Part shown: positions 8,379 to 16,359 of the stretch, piece by piece | How the letters are laid out: each line of letters starts with the position of its first letter | Position numbering within the stretch: the first letter of the stretch is position 1 | From: CAVSUR01 sp052143655 | GTDB taxonomy: Bacteria > Actinomycetota > Actinomycetes > Streptosporangiales > Streptosporangiaceae | Assembly (NCBI GenBank): GCA_052143655.1 | Contig: JBKQSL010000149.1 | Coordinates: forward strand, 1 to 64,000 | Reading direction: 5' to 3' | Length of the DNA: 64,000 nucleotides | The notes under the pieces: model-generated | Databases searched by the model: none | Seen by the model: the letters and a program-made list of their open reading frames with translations, nothing else | What the model was told of the DNA's origin: nothing | Program-made: the position numbers and the translations under genes

Positions 8379-8573
8379 GCTGTCAAGGCCGGGCTGTAAC
8401 GGTGTCACGGGCCGGCGGCCTGCGGCCTGCCGCGGGCTGTCTCGTTCGCCCGGTGCATTCGCTGGCCGGCCGGGCGGCCGGCGTAGTAGTCGTAGAGAGC
8501 GCCGGACCGCAGCCGGCGCCCGGCGGCGCAGGAACACAGCGCTGGCGGCCATCAGCCCGCACGTGGAGGAAAG

Positions 8574-8786
8574 ATGACCGAGCGCACATACCGGGTCACC
8601 GAGATCGTCGGGACCTCGCCCGAGGGAATCGAGGCCGCCATCCGCGGCGCAGTGCACCGCGCCGGGCAGACGCTGCGCCACCTGGACTGGTTCGAGGTGA
8701 CGCAGATCCGCGGCCAGATCGTCGACGGCAGTGTCGCCCACTACCAGGTCGGGCTGAAGGTCGGGTTCCGGCTGGAAGACAGCTGA
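8574..8786 (+). CDS. Dodecin family flavin-binding protein
   Basis: 70 residues, the usual dodecin length. Dodecins form hollow dodecamers that store or sequester FMN and related flavins. The signature is 'YRVTEIVGTSPEGIEAAIRGAVHRAGQTLRHLDWFEVTQIRG', including the flavin-stacking Trp, then 'YQVGLKVGFRLE'. GGAGGAA lies a few bases upstream of the ATG. Same strand as fabG 115 bp downstream but probably an independent unit. Confidence 0.9.
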   Translation: MTERTYRVTEIVGTSPEGIEAAIRGAVHRAGQTLRHLDWFEVTQIRGQIVDGSVAHYQVGLKVGFRLEDS

Positions 8787-8900
8787 CCGGCCCGGCGGTC
8801 CGCCCCGGGCAGCACCCGCCGGGCGGCCGGGCGGTTCCGGCCGGTACGCTTCGCACCGGTCCCGAGCATGGCGCCGACGCGGCAGGAGGCGGCACCCACG

Positions 8901-9605
8901 ATGAGTCGTTCGGTCCTGGTTACCGGTGGCAACCGGGGAATCGGCCTGGCCATCGCCCGCCGCCTCGCAGCGGACGGTGACCAGGTGACCGTGACCTCCC
9001 GCAGCGGGGATGAGATCCCCGGCCTGCACGTCGCCCGCTGCGACGTGCGTGACGCCGGCTCGGTCGACGCCGCGTTCACCGCCGCCGAGGCGGCGCACGG
9101 CCCGGTGGAGGTCGTGGTGGCGAACGCTGGCGTCACCAGCGACCAGCTGCTCGCGCTGATGAGCGAGGACGACTTCGGCGAGGTGCTGGACACCAACCTG
9201 ACCGGCGCCTACCGGGTGGCCAGGCGCGCGGTACGGCCGATGATGAAGATGCGCCGCGGCCGGCTCATCTTCATCTCCTCGGTAGTCGGCCTGCTGGGCT
9301 CGGCCGGCCAGGCCAACTACGCCGCGTCCAAGGCAGGCCTGATCGGCCTGGCCCGGTCGCTGGCCCGTGAGCTGGGCAAGCGCGGCATCACCGCGAACGT
9401 GATCGCTCCCGGCTTCGTCGACACCGACATGACCGCCGCGCTGACCGACGACCAGAAGAAGGCCATCCTGGCCAACGTGCCGCTGGCCCGGTACGCCGAG
9501 CCGGACGAGGTGGCCGCCGCGGTGGCGTTCCTGGCCGGCCCGGGTGCCGGGTACATCACCGGCGCGGTGCTCCCGGTCGACGGCGGCCTGGGCATGGGCC
9601 ACTAA
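8901..9605 (+). CDS. fabG: 3-oxoacyl-[ACP] reductase FabG
   Basis: Short-chain dehydrogenase reducing 3-ketoacyl-ACP in fatty-acid elongation. 234 residues with the NADPH motif TGGNRGIG near the N-terminus, NAG at 'VVANAGVT', and catalytic Ser-Tyr-Lys (SS near 127, Y140, K144 in NYAASK). The start is the ATG 11 bases after GCAGGAGG. It precedes fabI by 91 bp, the mabA-inhA type arrangement, supporting a fatty-acid synthase II role over a generic SDR. Confidence 0.9.
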   Translation: MSRSVLVTGGNRGIGLAIARRLAADGDQVTVTSRSGDEIPGLHVARCDVRDAGSVDAAFTAAEAAHGPVEVVVANAGVTSDQLLALMSEDDFGEVLDTNLTGAYRVARRAVRPMMKMRRGRLIFISSVVGLLGSAGQANYAASKAGLIGLARSLARELGKRGITANVIAPGFVDTDMTAALTDDQKKAILANVPLARYAEPDEVAAAVAFLAGPGAGYITGAVLPVDGGLGMGH

Positions 9606-9696
9606 CCGCGGCCGGTACGCCGGGCGCGCCGCCGGGACCGGGTCGGGCGGCCAGGCAAGGACAGCGGCCAGGCAAGACACAGGAGGGCAGCAGAGC

Positions 9697-10458
9697 ATGG
9701 GCATCCTCGAGGGCAAGCGCATCCTGGTGACAGGAGTCCTCACCGACTCCTCGATCGCCTTCCACGTCGCCAGGATCGCCCAGCAAGAGGGCGCGACGGT
9801 GCTGGTCACCGGGTACGGGCGGCTCAGCCTGGTGGAGCGGATCGTCCGGCGGCTGCCCGACCCGCCGCCGGTGATCGAGCTGGACGTCACCGACACCGGC
9901 CAGCTTGACTCGCTGGCCGACCGGGTGGGCCAGTACCTCGACGGGCTGGACGGCGTGGTGCACGGGATCGCGTTCGCGCCCGAATCGGCTCTCGGCGGAA
10001 ATTTCCTGCACACCCCGTGGCCGGACGTGGCCACGGCGCTGCAGGTCTCGGCGTACTCGCTGAAGGCGCTGGCGATGGCGGCGCTGCCGCTGATGAGCGG
10101 CGGCGGCGCGATCGTCGGGATGGACTTCGACGCGCGGCAGGCCTGGCCGGTCTATGACTGGATGGGCGTGGCCAAGGCCACGCTGGAGTCCTGCGCCCGG
10201 TACCTGGCCCGTGACCTGGGCCCGCACGGCATCCGGGTGAACCTGATGGCGGCCGGGCCGCTGAAGACCATGGCGGCCAAGAGCATTCCCGGGTTCGACC
10301 AGTTCGCGCACTGGGGCGACCGGGCCCCGCTCGGCTGGGACCTGGCCGACCCCGCGCCTGCCGCCCGCGCCTGCGCCGCGCTGCTGTCCGACTGGTTCCC
10401 GGCCACCACCGGCGAGATCGTGCACGTAGACGGCGGCGCGCACGCCATCGGCGGCTGA
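9697..10458 (+). CDS. fabI: Enoyl-[ACP] reductase (FabI/InhA type)
   Basis: NADH-dependent reduction of trans-2-enoyl-ACP, the last elongation step. 253 residues. 'LEGKRILVTGVLTDSSIAFHVA' is the FabI/InhA cofactor motif that replaces TGxxxGIG. The catalytic Y153-x6-K160 lies in 'YDWMGVAKA', matching the InhA Tyr/Met/Lys arrangement. It ends with the family's 'GEIVHVDGGAHAIGG'. AGGAGG lies upstream of the ATG. Expected to be the isoniazid/triclosan-type target enzyme in this organism. Confidence 0.92.
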   Translation: MGILEGKRILVTGVLTDSSIAFHVARIAQQEGATVLVTGYGRLSLVERIVRRLPDPPPVIELDVTDTGQLDSLADRVGQYLDGLDGVVHGIAFAPESALGGNFLHTPWPDVATALQVSAYSLKALAMAALPLMSGGGAIVGMDFDARQAWPVYDWMGVAKATLESCARYLARDLGPHGIRVNLMAAGPLKTMAAKSIPGFDQFAHWGDRAPLGWDLADPAPAARACAALLSDWFPATTGEIVHVDGGAHAIGG

Positions 10459-10566
10459 CGGCCCGGGCCTTCCGGCCGTCCGCCCGGGCGGGCCGCCCGG
10501 CCGTTCGAAGCCCGCCGCCCGGGCAGCGCGGTTGTCGGCCGTCGGCGCTGGCCGCATACTGCTGCC

Positions 10567-11283
10567 ATGCCGAGACCGGCCGATGACTCGGGGGCCGGAT
10601 CCCGGCCTGCGCCGCGGCCGGATTCCGGCGCACCCCGAGCCCGGCCCGGGCGCGCCGGGCTCGGGGTGCGCGCCTCCGACGCCGAGCGCGAGCAGGCCCT
10701 CGCCGAGCTGCGCGAGCAGTACGCGGCCGGGCGCCTCGGCACCGGGACTTTCCAGGGCCGGATCGCCGCCGTGCTGCGCGCCCGGCTGCGCCGCGAGCTC
10801 GCCGAGCAGCTGGCCGACCTGCCCGCCCCGCAGGATCGCGCCGCGGCTGCCGGGACCGCCCGTACCTGGGCCTACGGACGGACGGCCCGGCGTCCTGGCA
10901 GGCCGCCGGAGCCGGGCGCCCGGCGGGACGAGCTGGCTGACTGGCTGGCCGGGGCGGCGGACCGGGCCGGGCGGGCGCTGCGGGCTGTCCGGGCCGCGGG
11001 CTGGCTGCGCCAGCCGTCGCCGCGGCTGGTGCTGCCGGCCGGGCCGCAGTCATTCTTCACGATCGGCCGTGAGCCCGGCTGTGACCTGCGGCTGGCCGAT
11101 GCGGGCGTCTCGCGGCGGCATGCCGTGCTGCGCCGGTCCGGCGACGGCTGGCTGCTGTCGGATCTCGGCTCGCTGAACGGCACCTGGCTGAACGGCTGGC
11201 GGGTCACCGAGCCGGCGCCGGTGCAGCCCGGCGACCGGGTCTGCCTGGGCACGGTGACCTACGTGCTCGCCCTGCGCCCCTGA
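10567..11283 (+). CDS. DUF1707 and FHA domain protein
   Basis: 238 residues. N-terminal DUF1707 helix pair (about 33-85: 'RASDAEREQALAELREQYAAGRL...FQGRIAAVLRARLRRELAEQLADLP'), a basic Pro/Arg-rich linker, then a C-terminal FHA domain (about 160-238). The FHA motifs are IGRE, GVSRRHAVL and GSLNGTWLNG, so the phosphothreonine-contacting Arg, Ser and Asn are present. It probably reads out Ser/Thr kinase signalling; a kinase is encoded at 42345 but linkage is only inference. The first copy of a 17-base tandem repeat includes this gene's stop codon. Confidence 0.85.
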   Translation: MPRPADDSGAGSRPAPRPDSGAPRARPGRAGLGVRASDAEREQALAELREQYAAGRLGTGTFQGRIAAVLRARLRRELAEQLADLPAPQDRAAAAGTARTWAYGRTARRPGRPPEPGARRDELADWLAGAADRAGRALRAVRAAGWLRQPSPRLVLPAGPQSFFTIGREPGCDLRLADAGVSRRHAVLRRSGDGWLLSDLGSLNGTWLNGWRVTEPAPVQPGDRVCLGTVTYVLALRP

Positions 11284-11337
11284 CGGCCCTGCGCCCCTGA
11301 CGGCCCTGCGCCCTGACCGGCCAGGGCACCTGACCGG
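11270..11337 (+). repeat. 17-bp tandem repeat spanning the FHA gene stop
   Basis: Units at 11270-11286 and 11287-11303 are identical (CCCTGCGCCCCTGACGG); 11304-11320 and 11321-11337 are diverged copies. The TGA in the first unit is the stop codon of the FHA gene. Confidence 0.75.
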
Positions 11338-11439
11338 GCACTGCGCTGCAGACCCGCCAGGCGCTGGCCGGCCTCCCCCGGGTCGGCCCCGGGCCGGCGC
11401 GCTCGCGCGCCGGGTGATCGCAGACCCTAGAGTCGGAGG

Positions 11440-12132
11440 GTGACCCTGGTCCTGATTGTGCGACACGGCCTGACGGCTTCGACCGGATCGGCGCTGACCG
11501 GGTGGATGCCGGGCGTCTCGCTGGATGACCGCGGCCAGGCCCAGGCAGCCGCCATGGCGCAGCGCCTGGCCGGCGTCCCGCTGGAGGCGATCATCAGCAG
11601 CCCGCTGGACCGCTGCCAGCAGACCGCCGCCGCGATCGCGGCTGCCCGCCCGCAGGGGCCGATGCCGGTCCAGACCGACGAGCGGGTGGGGGAATGCCAC
11701 TACGGCGACTGGACCGGCAAGCCGCTGCGCAAGCTCGCGGCCGAGCCGATGTGGCGGGTCGTGCAGGCGCACCCGAGCGCAGCCCGGTTCCCGGGCGAGG
11801 ACGGCGAGTCGATGGCCGACATGCAGCACCGGGCGGTGGCGGCCATCCGGGACTGGAACGCCCGGGTCGGCGAGGACGCCGCCTACCTGGTCTGCTCGCA
11901 CGGCGACGTGATCAAGTCCATCCTGGCCGATGGCCTCGGCATGCACCTGGACATGATGCAGCGGCTCCAGGTGGATCCCTGCTCGCTCAGCGTGATCCGG
12001 TACACGCCGCTGCGCCCGTTCGTGCTGCGGATGAATGACACCGGCGGGGACGTCACGGCCCTGCAGCGAGCGCAGCGGCAGGCGAGCCGCAGGTCGCAGG
12101 ACGCGCGTGTCGGTGGTGGCGACGGAACGTAA
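11440..12132 (+). CDS. Histidine phosphatase (MSMEG_4193-type phosphomutase family)
   Basis: 230 residues starting GTG with GGAGG directly before it. Phosphoglycerate-mutase fold: LIVRHG (catalytic His9), 'SSPLDRCQQTA', 'ERVGECHYGDWTGK' and the second His in 'LVCSHGDVIKSILAD'. In mycobacteria and streptomycetes this family is normally followed directly by the DUF3090 and SCO1664-family genes. Here the pair lies 6.5 kb downstream, beyond an ABC transporter operon. The substrate is unknown. Confidence 0.83.
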   Translation: MTLVLIVRHGLTASTGSALTGWMPGVSLDDRGQAQAAAMAQRLAGVPLEAIISSPLDRCQQTAAAIAAARPQGPMPVQTDERVGECHYGDWTGKPLRKLAAEPMWRVVQAHPSAARFPGEDGESMADMQHRAVAAIRDWNARVGEDAAYLVCSHGDVIKSILADGLGMHLDMMQRLQVDPCSLSVIRYTPLRPFVLRMNDTGGDVTALQRAQRQASRRSQDARVGGGDGT

Positions 12133-12301
12133 TTCCTGCGGTCAGTTCGCCTGGATACGCCACATGTGCATATGCAGCCGGGGTGCAGGCGATAGCAAAT
12201 CGTGATGTTTCCTCGGCCTGGCCGCAGCCTGCGGAAACTAATCTCAGACGCAGATCGCCCACGATTGTTCGCCGACTCAGGCGCACGCATGGAGGACTCA
12301 T

Positions 12302-14164
12302 ATGAATCTAGGCAGACGTAAGGGGCGCCTCGCGGGAGTCGCCATAGCCGCCACGCTCGCGCTTGCCGCCGCCGGCTGCGCCTCGAGCGGTTCCAGCTCT
12401 ACCAGCAGCGGCCCCTCAAGCGGCACCAAGGTTTCCGGCGGCACGGTCAGCTGGGCCGAGCCGCCCGGCGCGCAGCCGAACTGGATCTGGCCGTTCGCGC
12501 CGATCACCAACTACAGCGTCTACAACTCGCAGACGTTCCAGTGGCTGATGTACCGGCCGCTGTACGTGTACGGCAACAACGGCAGCTCGACCACGGTCAA
12601 CTACCCGCTGTCGCCGGCGAACGCGCCGGTCTTCTCCAACGGCGACAAGACCGTCGTGATCAACCTGAAGGGCTGGAAGTGGTCGAACGGCGAGACCGTC
12701 GACGCCGCTGACGTCATCTTCTGGCTGAACATGATGAAGGCCGAGAAGACGAACTACGCGGGCTACGCGCCCGGCACGATGCCCGACAACCTGACCTCCT
12801 ACAAGGCCACCGGCCCGGACCAGGTCACCCTGCAGCTGAACAAGGCCTACTCCACCTACTGGTTCACCTACAACCAGCTGTCGGAGATCACCCCGATGCC
12901 GCTGGCGTGGGACGTCACCAAGCTCGGCGCCAAGGCCGGCAGCGGCGGCTGCTCGACCAGCGTGTCCAAGTGCGCGGCCGTGTACAAGTTCCTGGTGACC
13001 CAGGTCAAGGACACCTCGACCTACGCCACCAGCCCGATCTGGGGCACCGTCGACGGCCCGTGGAAGCTGACCGCGTTCAACACCTCGGGCAACGACACCT
13101 TCGTGCCGAACCCGAAGTACTCTGGCAGCCCGAAGCCGACGATCTCGGAGTTCAAGGAGGTGCCGTACACCGACGACTCGACCGAGTACACGGCGCTGAA
13201 GACCGGCCAGATCAACGTGGGCTACGTGCCGTCGGCCGACCTGCCGCAGAAGACGTCGGCCTCGGCGATTCCGCCGTCCAACCCGCTCGGCTCCGGTTAC
13301 TACCTGGAGCCGTACTTCTCCTACGGCATCTACTACTGGCAGCCGAACTTCAACAACCCGACGTTCGGCAAGGTGTTCCGCCAGCTGTACGTGCGCCAGG
13401 CGCTGCAGGAAGTGACCGACCAGGTCGGCATGGACAAGTCCATCTACCGCGGCTACAGCGAGCCGACCTCAGGCGGCGTGCCGACCACGCCGTCGAACCA
13501 GTGGACACCGCCGGTCCAGAACGACAACACCGGCCAGGGCCCGTATCCATTCAGCACCTCCACGGCCAAGTCGCTGCTGACCAGCCACGGCTGGAGCGAG
13601 AGCGGCGGGGTCATGGTCTGCCAGAAGCCGGGCACGAGCAGCAGCGAGTGCGGCAGCGGCATCGCCAAGGGCACCCAGTTCAAGTTCACCCTGGACTGGG
13701 CGACCGGCACCGCCACCACCCAGCAGCAGGTGGCCGTGTTCAAGTCGGACGCATCGCAGGCTGGCATTGACGTCAACCTGGTCGGCCAGACCTTCAACAC
13801 GATCATCGGCGAGTCCACCCCGTGCAAGCCCGGCCCGAAGTGCACCTGGGACGGCCTGATGTACGGCGGCTGGCTGTTCAACGGGCCCGGCTTCGAGCCG
13901 ACCGGCGAGCCGCTGTTCGAGACCGGAGCCGGCTCCAACTCGGGTAGCTACTCCAACCCGCAGATGGACAAGCTGATCGGCGAGACGCACACCAGCAGCA
14001 GCCTGACGGTATTCCACAACTACGCCACGTACGCGGCGGAGCAGTTGCCGTTCCAGTGGATGCCGAACCCGTACGCCATCCAGGCGGTGTCGACCAAGCT
14101 GCACAATGTCGCGTTCAACTCGTTCGGAACCCTTCTGCCCGAGTACTGGTACTTCGTCAAGTAA
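12302..14164 (+). CDS. ABC transporter substrate-binding lipoprotein (family 5, peptide type)
   Basis: 620 residues. Lipoprotein signal with lipobox LAAAGC (acylated Cys26), a Ser-rich linker, then an SBP family 5 domain: 'NDNLTSYKATGPDQVTLQLNK'-type region, 'FVPNPKYSGSPKPTISEFKEVPYTDD', 'NVGYVPSADLP', and 'RQLYVRQALQEVTDQ'. It binds oligopeptides or a similar ligand outside the membrane and hands it to the permeases encoded downstream. GGAGGA precedes the ATG. Codon use is AAC/ACC-rich and markedly less Ala/Arg-rich than neighbours, normal for this abundant secreted class. Two strong hairpins follow its stop. Confidence 0.9.
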   Translation: MNLGRRKGRLAGVAIAATLALAAAGCASSGSSSTSSGPSSGTKVSGGTVSWAEPPGAQPNWIWPFAPITNYSVYNSQTFQWLMYRPLYVYGNNGSSTTVNYPLSPANAPVFSNGDKTVVINLKGWKWSNGETVDAADVIFWLNMMKAEKTNYAGYAPGTMPDNLTSYKATGPDQVTLQLNKAYSTYWFTYNQLSEITPMPLAWDVTKLGAKAGSGGCSTSVSKCAAVYKFLVTQVKDTSTYATSPIWGTVDGPWKLTAFNTSGNDTFVPNPKYSGSPKPTISEFKEVPYTDDSTEYTALKTGQINVGYVPSADLPQKTSASAIPPSNPLGSGYYLEPYFSYGIYYWQPNFNNPTFGKVFRQLYVRQALQEVTDQVGMDKSIYRGYSEPTSGGVPTTPSNQWTPPVQNDNTGQGPYPFSTSTAKSLLTSHGWSESGGVMVCQKPGTSSSECGSGIAKGTQFKFTLDWATGTATTQQQVAVFKSDASQAGIDVNLVGQTFNTIIGESTPCKPGPKCTWDGLMYGGWLFNGPGFEPTGEPLFETGAGSNSGSYSNPQMDKLIGETHTSSSLTVFHNYATYAAEQLPFQWMPNPYAIQAVSTKLHNVAFNSFGTLLPEYWYFVK

Positions 14165-14180
14165 CCGGTAATCGGCGAAC

Positions 14181-14216
14181 TGTCAGCCGCCGCCCGCTCG
14201 CGGGCGGCGGCTGACA
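14181..14216 (+). terminator. Hairpin 1 between binding protein and permease genes
   Basis: Perfect 16-bp stem with a CTCG loop, 17 bp after the binding-protein stop. No T-run. Confidence 0.7.
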
Positions 14217-14220
14217 GCGG

Positions 14221-14257
14221 GCCATAGCGCCCCGGCCAAAGGCCGGGGCGCTATGGC
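14221..14257 (+). terminator. Hairpin 2 between binding protein and permease genes
   Basis: Perfect 17-bp stem with an AAA loop, four bases after hairpin 1. Tandem hairpins here probably reduce read-through, so the binding protein exceeds the membrane components, or they protect the upstream mRNA end. Confidence 0.7.
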
Positions 14258-14348
14258 CATCCGGATAGGGATGAGAGATGCTGAACTATCGTCCACGTGC
14301 ACAGATAACGGATGCGCCGGACGGCCCGGCGCGAGACCGGAGGTGCCC

Positions 14349-14423
14349 ATGCGCAGCACTCGGGTAACCGGCGGCAGCCGGGCTCGCGCGCGGGGAAGCG
14401 ACGCGGCTGGACCAGCGCGGTGA
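14349..14423 (+). CDS. Predicted 24-residue leader peptide overlapping the permease start
   Basis: ATG 14349 follows GGAGGTG with ideal spacing. It opens a 24-codon frame encoding a basic Arg/Gly/Ala-rich peptide (begins MRSTRVTGG) that ends at TGA 14421-14423. That stop overlaps the permease GTG (GTGA). The permease start itself has no good Shine-Dalgarno, so its translation may depend on ribosomes finishing this frame. No family is recognised; it may act only by coupling. Confidence 0.5.
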   Translation: MRSTRVTGGSRARARGSDAAGPAR

Positions 14424-15367
14424 CTGGCTTCCTGATCCGGCGGATCCTGCAGACGCTGCTGGTGCTGTTCCTGGTGACCCTGTTCACCATGCTGCTGATC
14501 CGGCTGGTGCCCGGCGGTCCGATCCGGGGCCTGCTCGGTCCCCGCGCCACCGCCCAGCAGGTTGCTTACTACAACAAGCTGTATGGCTTCAACCAGCCGA
14601 TCTACATCCAGTACGGCAAGTACGTGTGGCAGCTGATGCACCTGAACTTCGGCTACTCGTTCAAGCTGAACCAGTCGGTGGCCAGCATCATCGCCAACCG
14701 GCTGCCCAAGACCGTCGTCCTGGTCGCGATCGGGCTGATCGTGTCGCTGCTGTTCGGCATCCCGCTCGGCGTCTACCAGGCGGTCAAGCGCTACACCGTC
14801 GGTGACTACGTGCTGACCGGGATCGCGTTCCTCGGCTACGCCACCCCCGTGTTCTTCTTCGGGCTGCTGCTCGTCGAGTGGTTCGCCATCGACATCCACC
14901 TGTTCCCGCCGTTCGCGCCGCAGGGCAACACCGTCGCTCAGGTGCTGTCCCAGCCGAGCGCGCTGGTGCTGCCGGTCACCGCCTACGCATTCCTCGGGTA
15001 CGCCCTGTGGAGCCGGTTCATGCGCTCGTCGGTGATGGACAACCTGGTGCAGGACTACGTGCGCACCGCGCGGGCCAAGGGCGCCAGCGAGCGCCGGGTG
15101 CTCTGGCGGCACATCTTCCGCAACTCGCTGATCTCGATCGTCACCCTGCTGGGCCTGTCGCTGCCCGCGCTGGTCGCGGGCGCGGTGTTCATCGAGGTGG
15201 TGTTCAACTACCCGGGCATGGGCCTGGCGTTCGTGCAGGCGGCCGAAAACGTCGACTTCCAGACCCTGCTGGGCATCACCATAGTCACGACCGTGGCCAC
15301 GATCATCGGAAACCTGCTAGCCGACATCGGCTATGCGGTACTCGACCCGAGGGTGAGGTACAGCTGA
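14420..15367 (+). CDS. ABC transporter permease, OppB/DppB type
   Basis: 315 residues from GTG 14420, which places 'MTGFLIRRILQTLLVLFLVTLFTMLLIRLVPGGP', the typical DppB first helix and PGGP turn, at the N-terminus. Six transmembrane segments and the cytoplasmic EAA loop ('YVRTARAKGASERRVLWRHIFRNSL') that docks on the ATPase. The frame is open 36 codons upstream, but that part is Arg-rich and overlaps the leader ORF. It ends TGATG, coupling it to the next permease. Confidence 0.88.
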   Translation: MTGFLIRRILQTLLVLFLVTLFTMLLIRLVPGGPIRGLLGPRATAQQVAYYNKLYGFNQPIYIQYGKYVWQLMHLNFGYSFKLNQSVASIIANRLPKTVVLVAIGLIVSLLFGIPLGVYQAVKRYTVGDYVLTGIAFLGYATPVFFFGLLLVEWFAIDIHLFPPFAPQGNTVAQVLSQPSALVLPVTAYAFLGYALWSRFMRSSVMDNLVQDYVRTARAKGASERRVLWRHIFRNSLISIVTLLGLSLPALVAGAVFIEVVFNYPGMGLAFVQAAENVDFQTLLGITIVTTVATIIGNLLADIGYAVLDPRVRYS

Positions 15368-16347
15368 TGGCGATGATCACCCCGCCGCCCGACCCTGGGA
15401 CCCTCGAGGCCATCCAGGAAGCCGAGCAGGTCGACCCCGGCGCGCTGACCGCGGTCGAGGCGGCCGAGCTGGGCATGACCCCGGCCGCCAAGCCGCGCAG
15501 CCTGCTGCGCCGCGGCTGGGAAGTCTTCGCCGAGAACAAGATGGCGCTGGCCTCGCTGGTCCTGCTGCTGCTCATCGTGCTGTTCTGCTTCGTCGGCCCG
15601 CTGATCTACCACACCAACCAGACGAACACGAACCTGGCTGACTACCTGTGCCGCCCGAGCAGCCAGCACCTGCTGGGCTGCAACGACGTCGGCTACGACC
15701 AGCTTGGCCGGCTGATGGTCGGCGGCCAGACCTCGATCGAGGTCGGCCTCGCGGCCGCGCTCGTGGCGGTGTTCATCGGCACGCTGTACGGGGCGCTGTC
15801 CGGCTTCGTCGGCGGGTCCGTCGACGCGATGATGATGCGCATCGTGGACGCCGGCCTGTCGCTCCCCTACATCATGGTGATCATCATCCTGTCGGTCATC
15901 TTCCACCCGAACACGGTCACGATGATCTTCATCATCGCGGTGTTCTACTGGCTCGGCGTGGCCCGGCTAGTCCGCGGCGAGACCCTGTCGCTGCGCACCC
16001 GCGAGTACGTGCAGGCGGTGAAGGTGGTCGGCGGCACCGGCAACCGGGCCATCGTGCGGCACATCGTGCCCAATGCGATCGGCACGATCATCGTGCAGGC
16101 CACGTTCGCGGTCGCCGACTCGATCCTGATCCTGGCCGGCCTGGGCTTCCTCGGTTTCGGCATCCAGCCGCCCGCCACCGACTGGGGATCGATGCTGTCC
16201 ACCGGCCTGACCTACATCCAGAGCGGCACCAATTACTGGTGGCTGATCTATCCGCCGGGGATCGCGATCATCCTCACCTGCATCTCGTTCAACTTCATCG
16301 GCGACGCCCTGCGCGACGCCTTCGAGACCCGGCTCCAGCGCCGGTAA
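15367..16347 (+). CDS. ABC transporter permease, OppC/DppC type
   Basis: 326 residues. Cytosolic N-terminus with 'RRGWEVFAENKMALASLVLLLLIVLF' (OppC_N plus first helix), a periplasmic-facing insert before 'GCNDVGYDQLGRLMVGGQTSIEVGL', and the EAA loop 'REYVQAVKVVGGTGNRAIVRHIVPNAI'. The usual 'GTDxxGRDxLSR' reads GCNDVGYDQLGRL here, a mild departure. The start overlaps the oppB-type stop by one base; the ATPase gene follows after 12 bp. Confidence 0.88.
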   Translation: MAMITPPPDPGTLEAIQEAEQVDPGALTAVEAAELGMTPAAKPRSLLRRGWEVFAENKMALASLVLLLLIVLFCFVGPLIYHTNQTNTNLADYLCRPSSQHLLGCNDVGYDQLGRLMVGGQTSIEVGLAAALVAVFIGTLYGALSGFVGGSVDAMMMRIVDAGLSLPYIMVIIILSVIFHPNTVTMIFIIAVFYWLGVARLVRGETLSLRTREYVQAVKVVGGTGNRAIVRHIVPNAIGTIIVQATFAVADSILILAGLGFLGFGIQPPATDWGSMLSTGLTYIQSGTNYWWLIYPPGIAIILTCISFNFIGDALRDAFETRLQRR

Positions 16348-16359
16348 AGGAGAGCGCTC

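Noticed and set aside
13021..13215. Small antisense frames inside the binding-protein gene
   Set aside because: No ribosome sites or conserved motifs; codon-position pattern follows the plus-strand gene.
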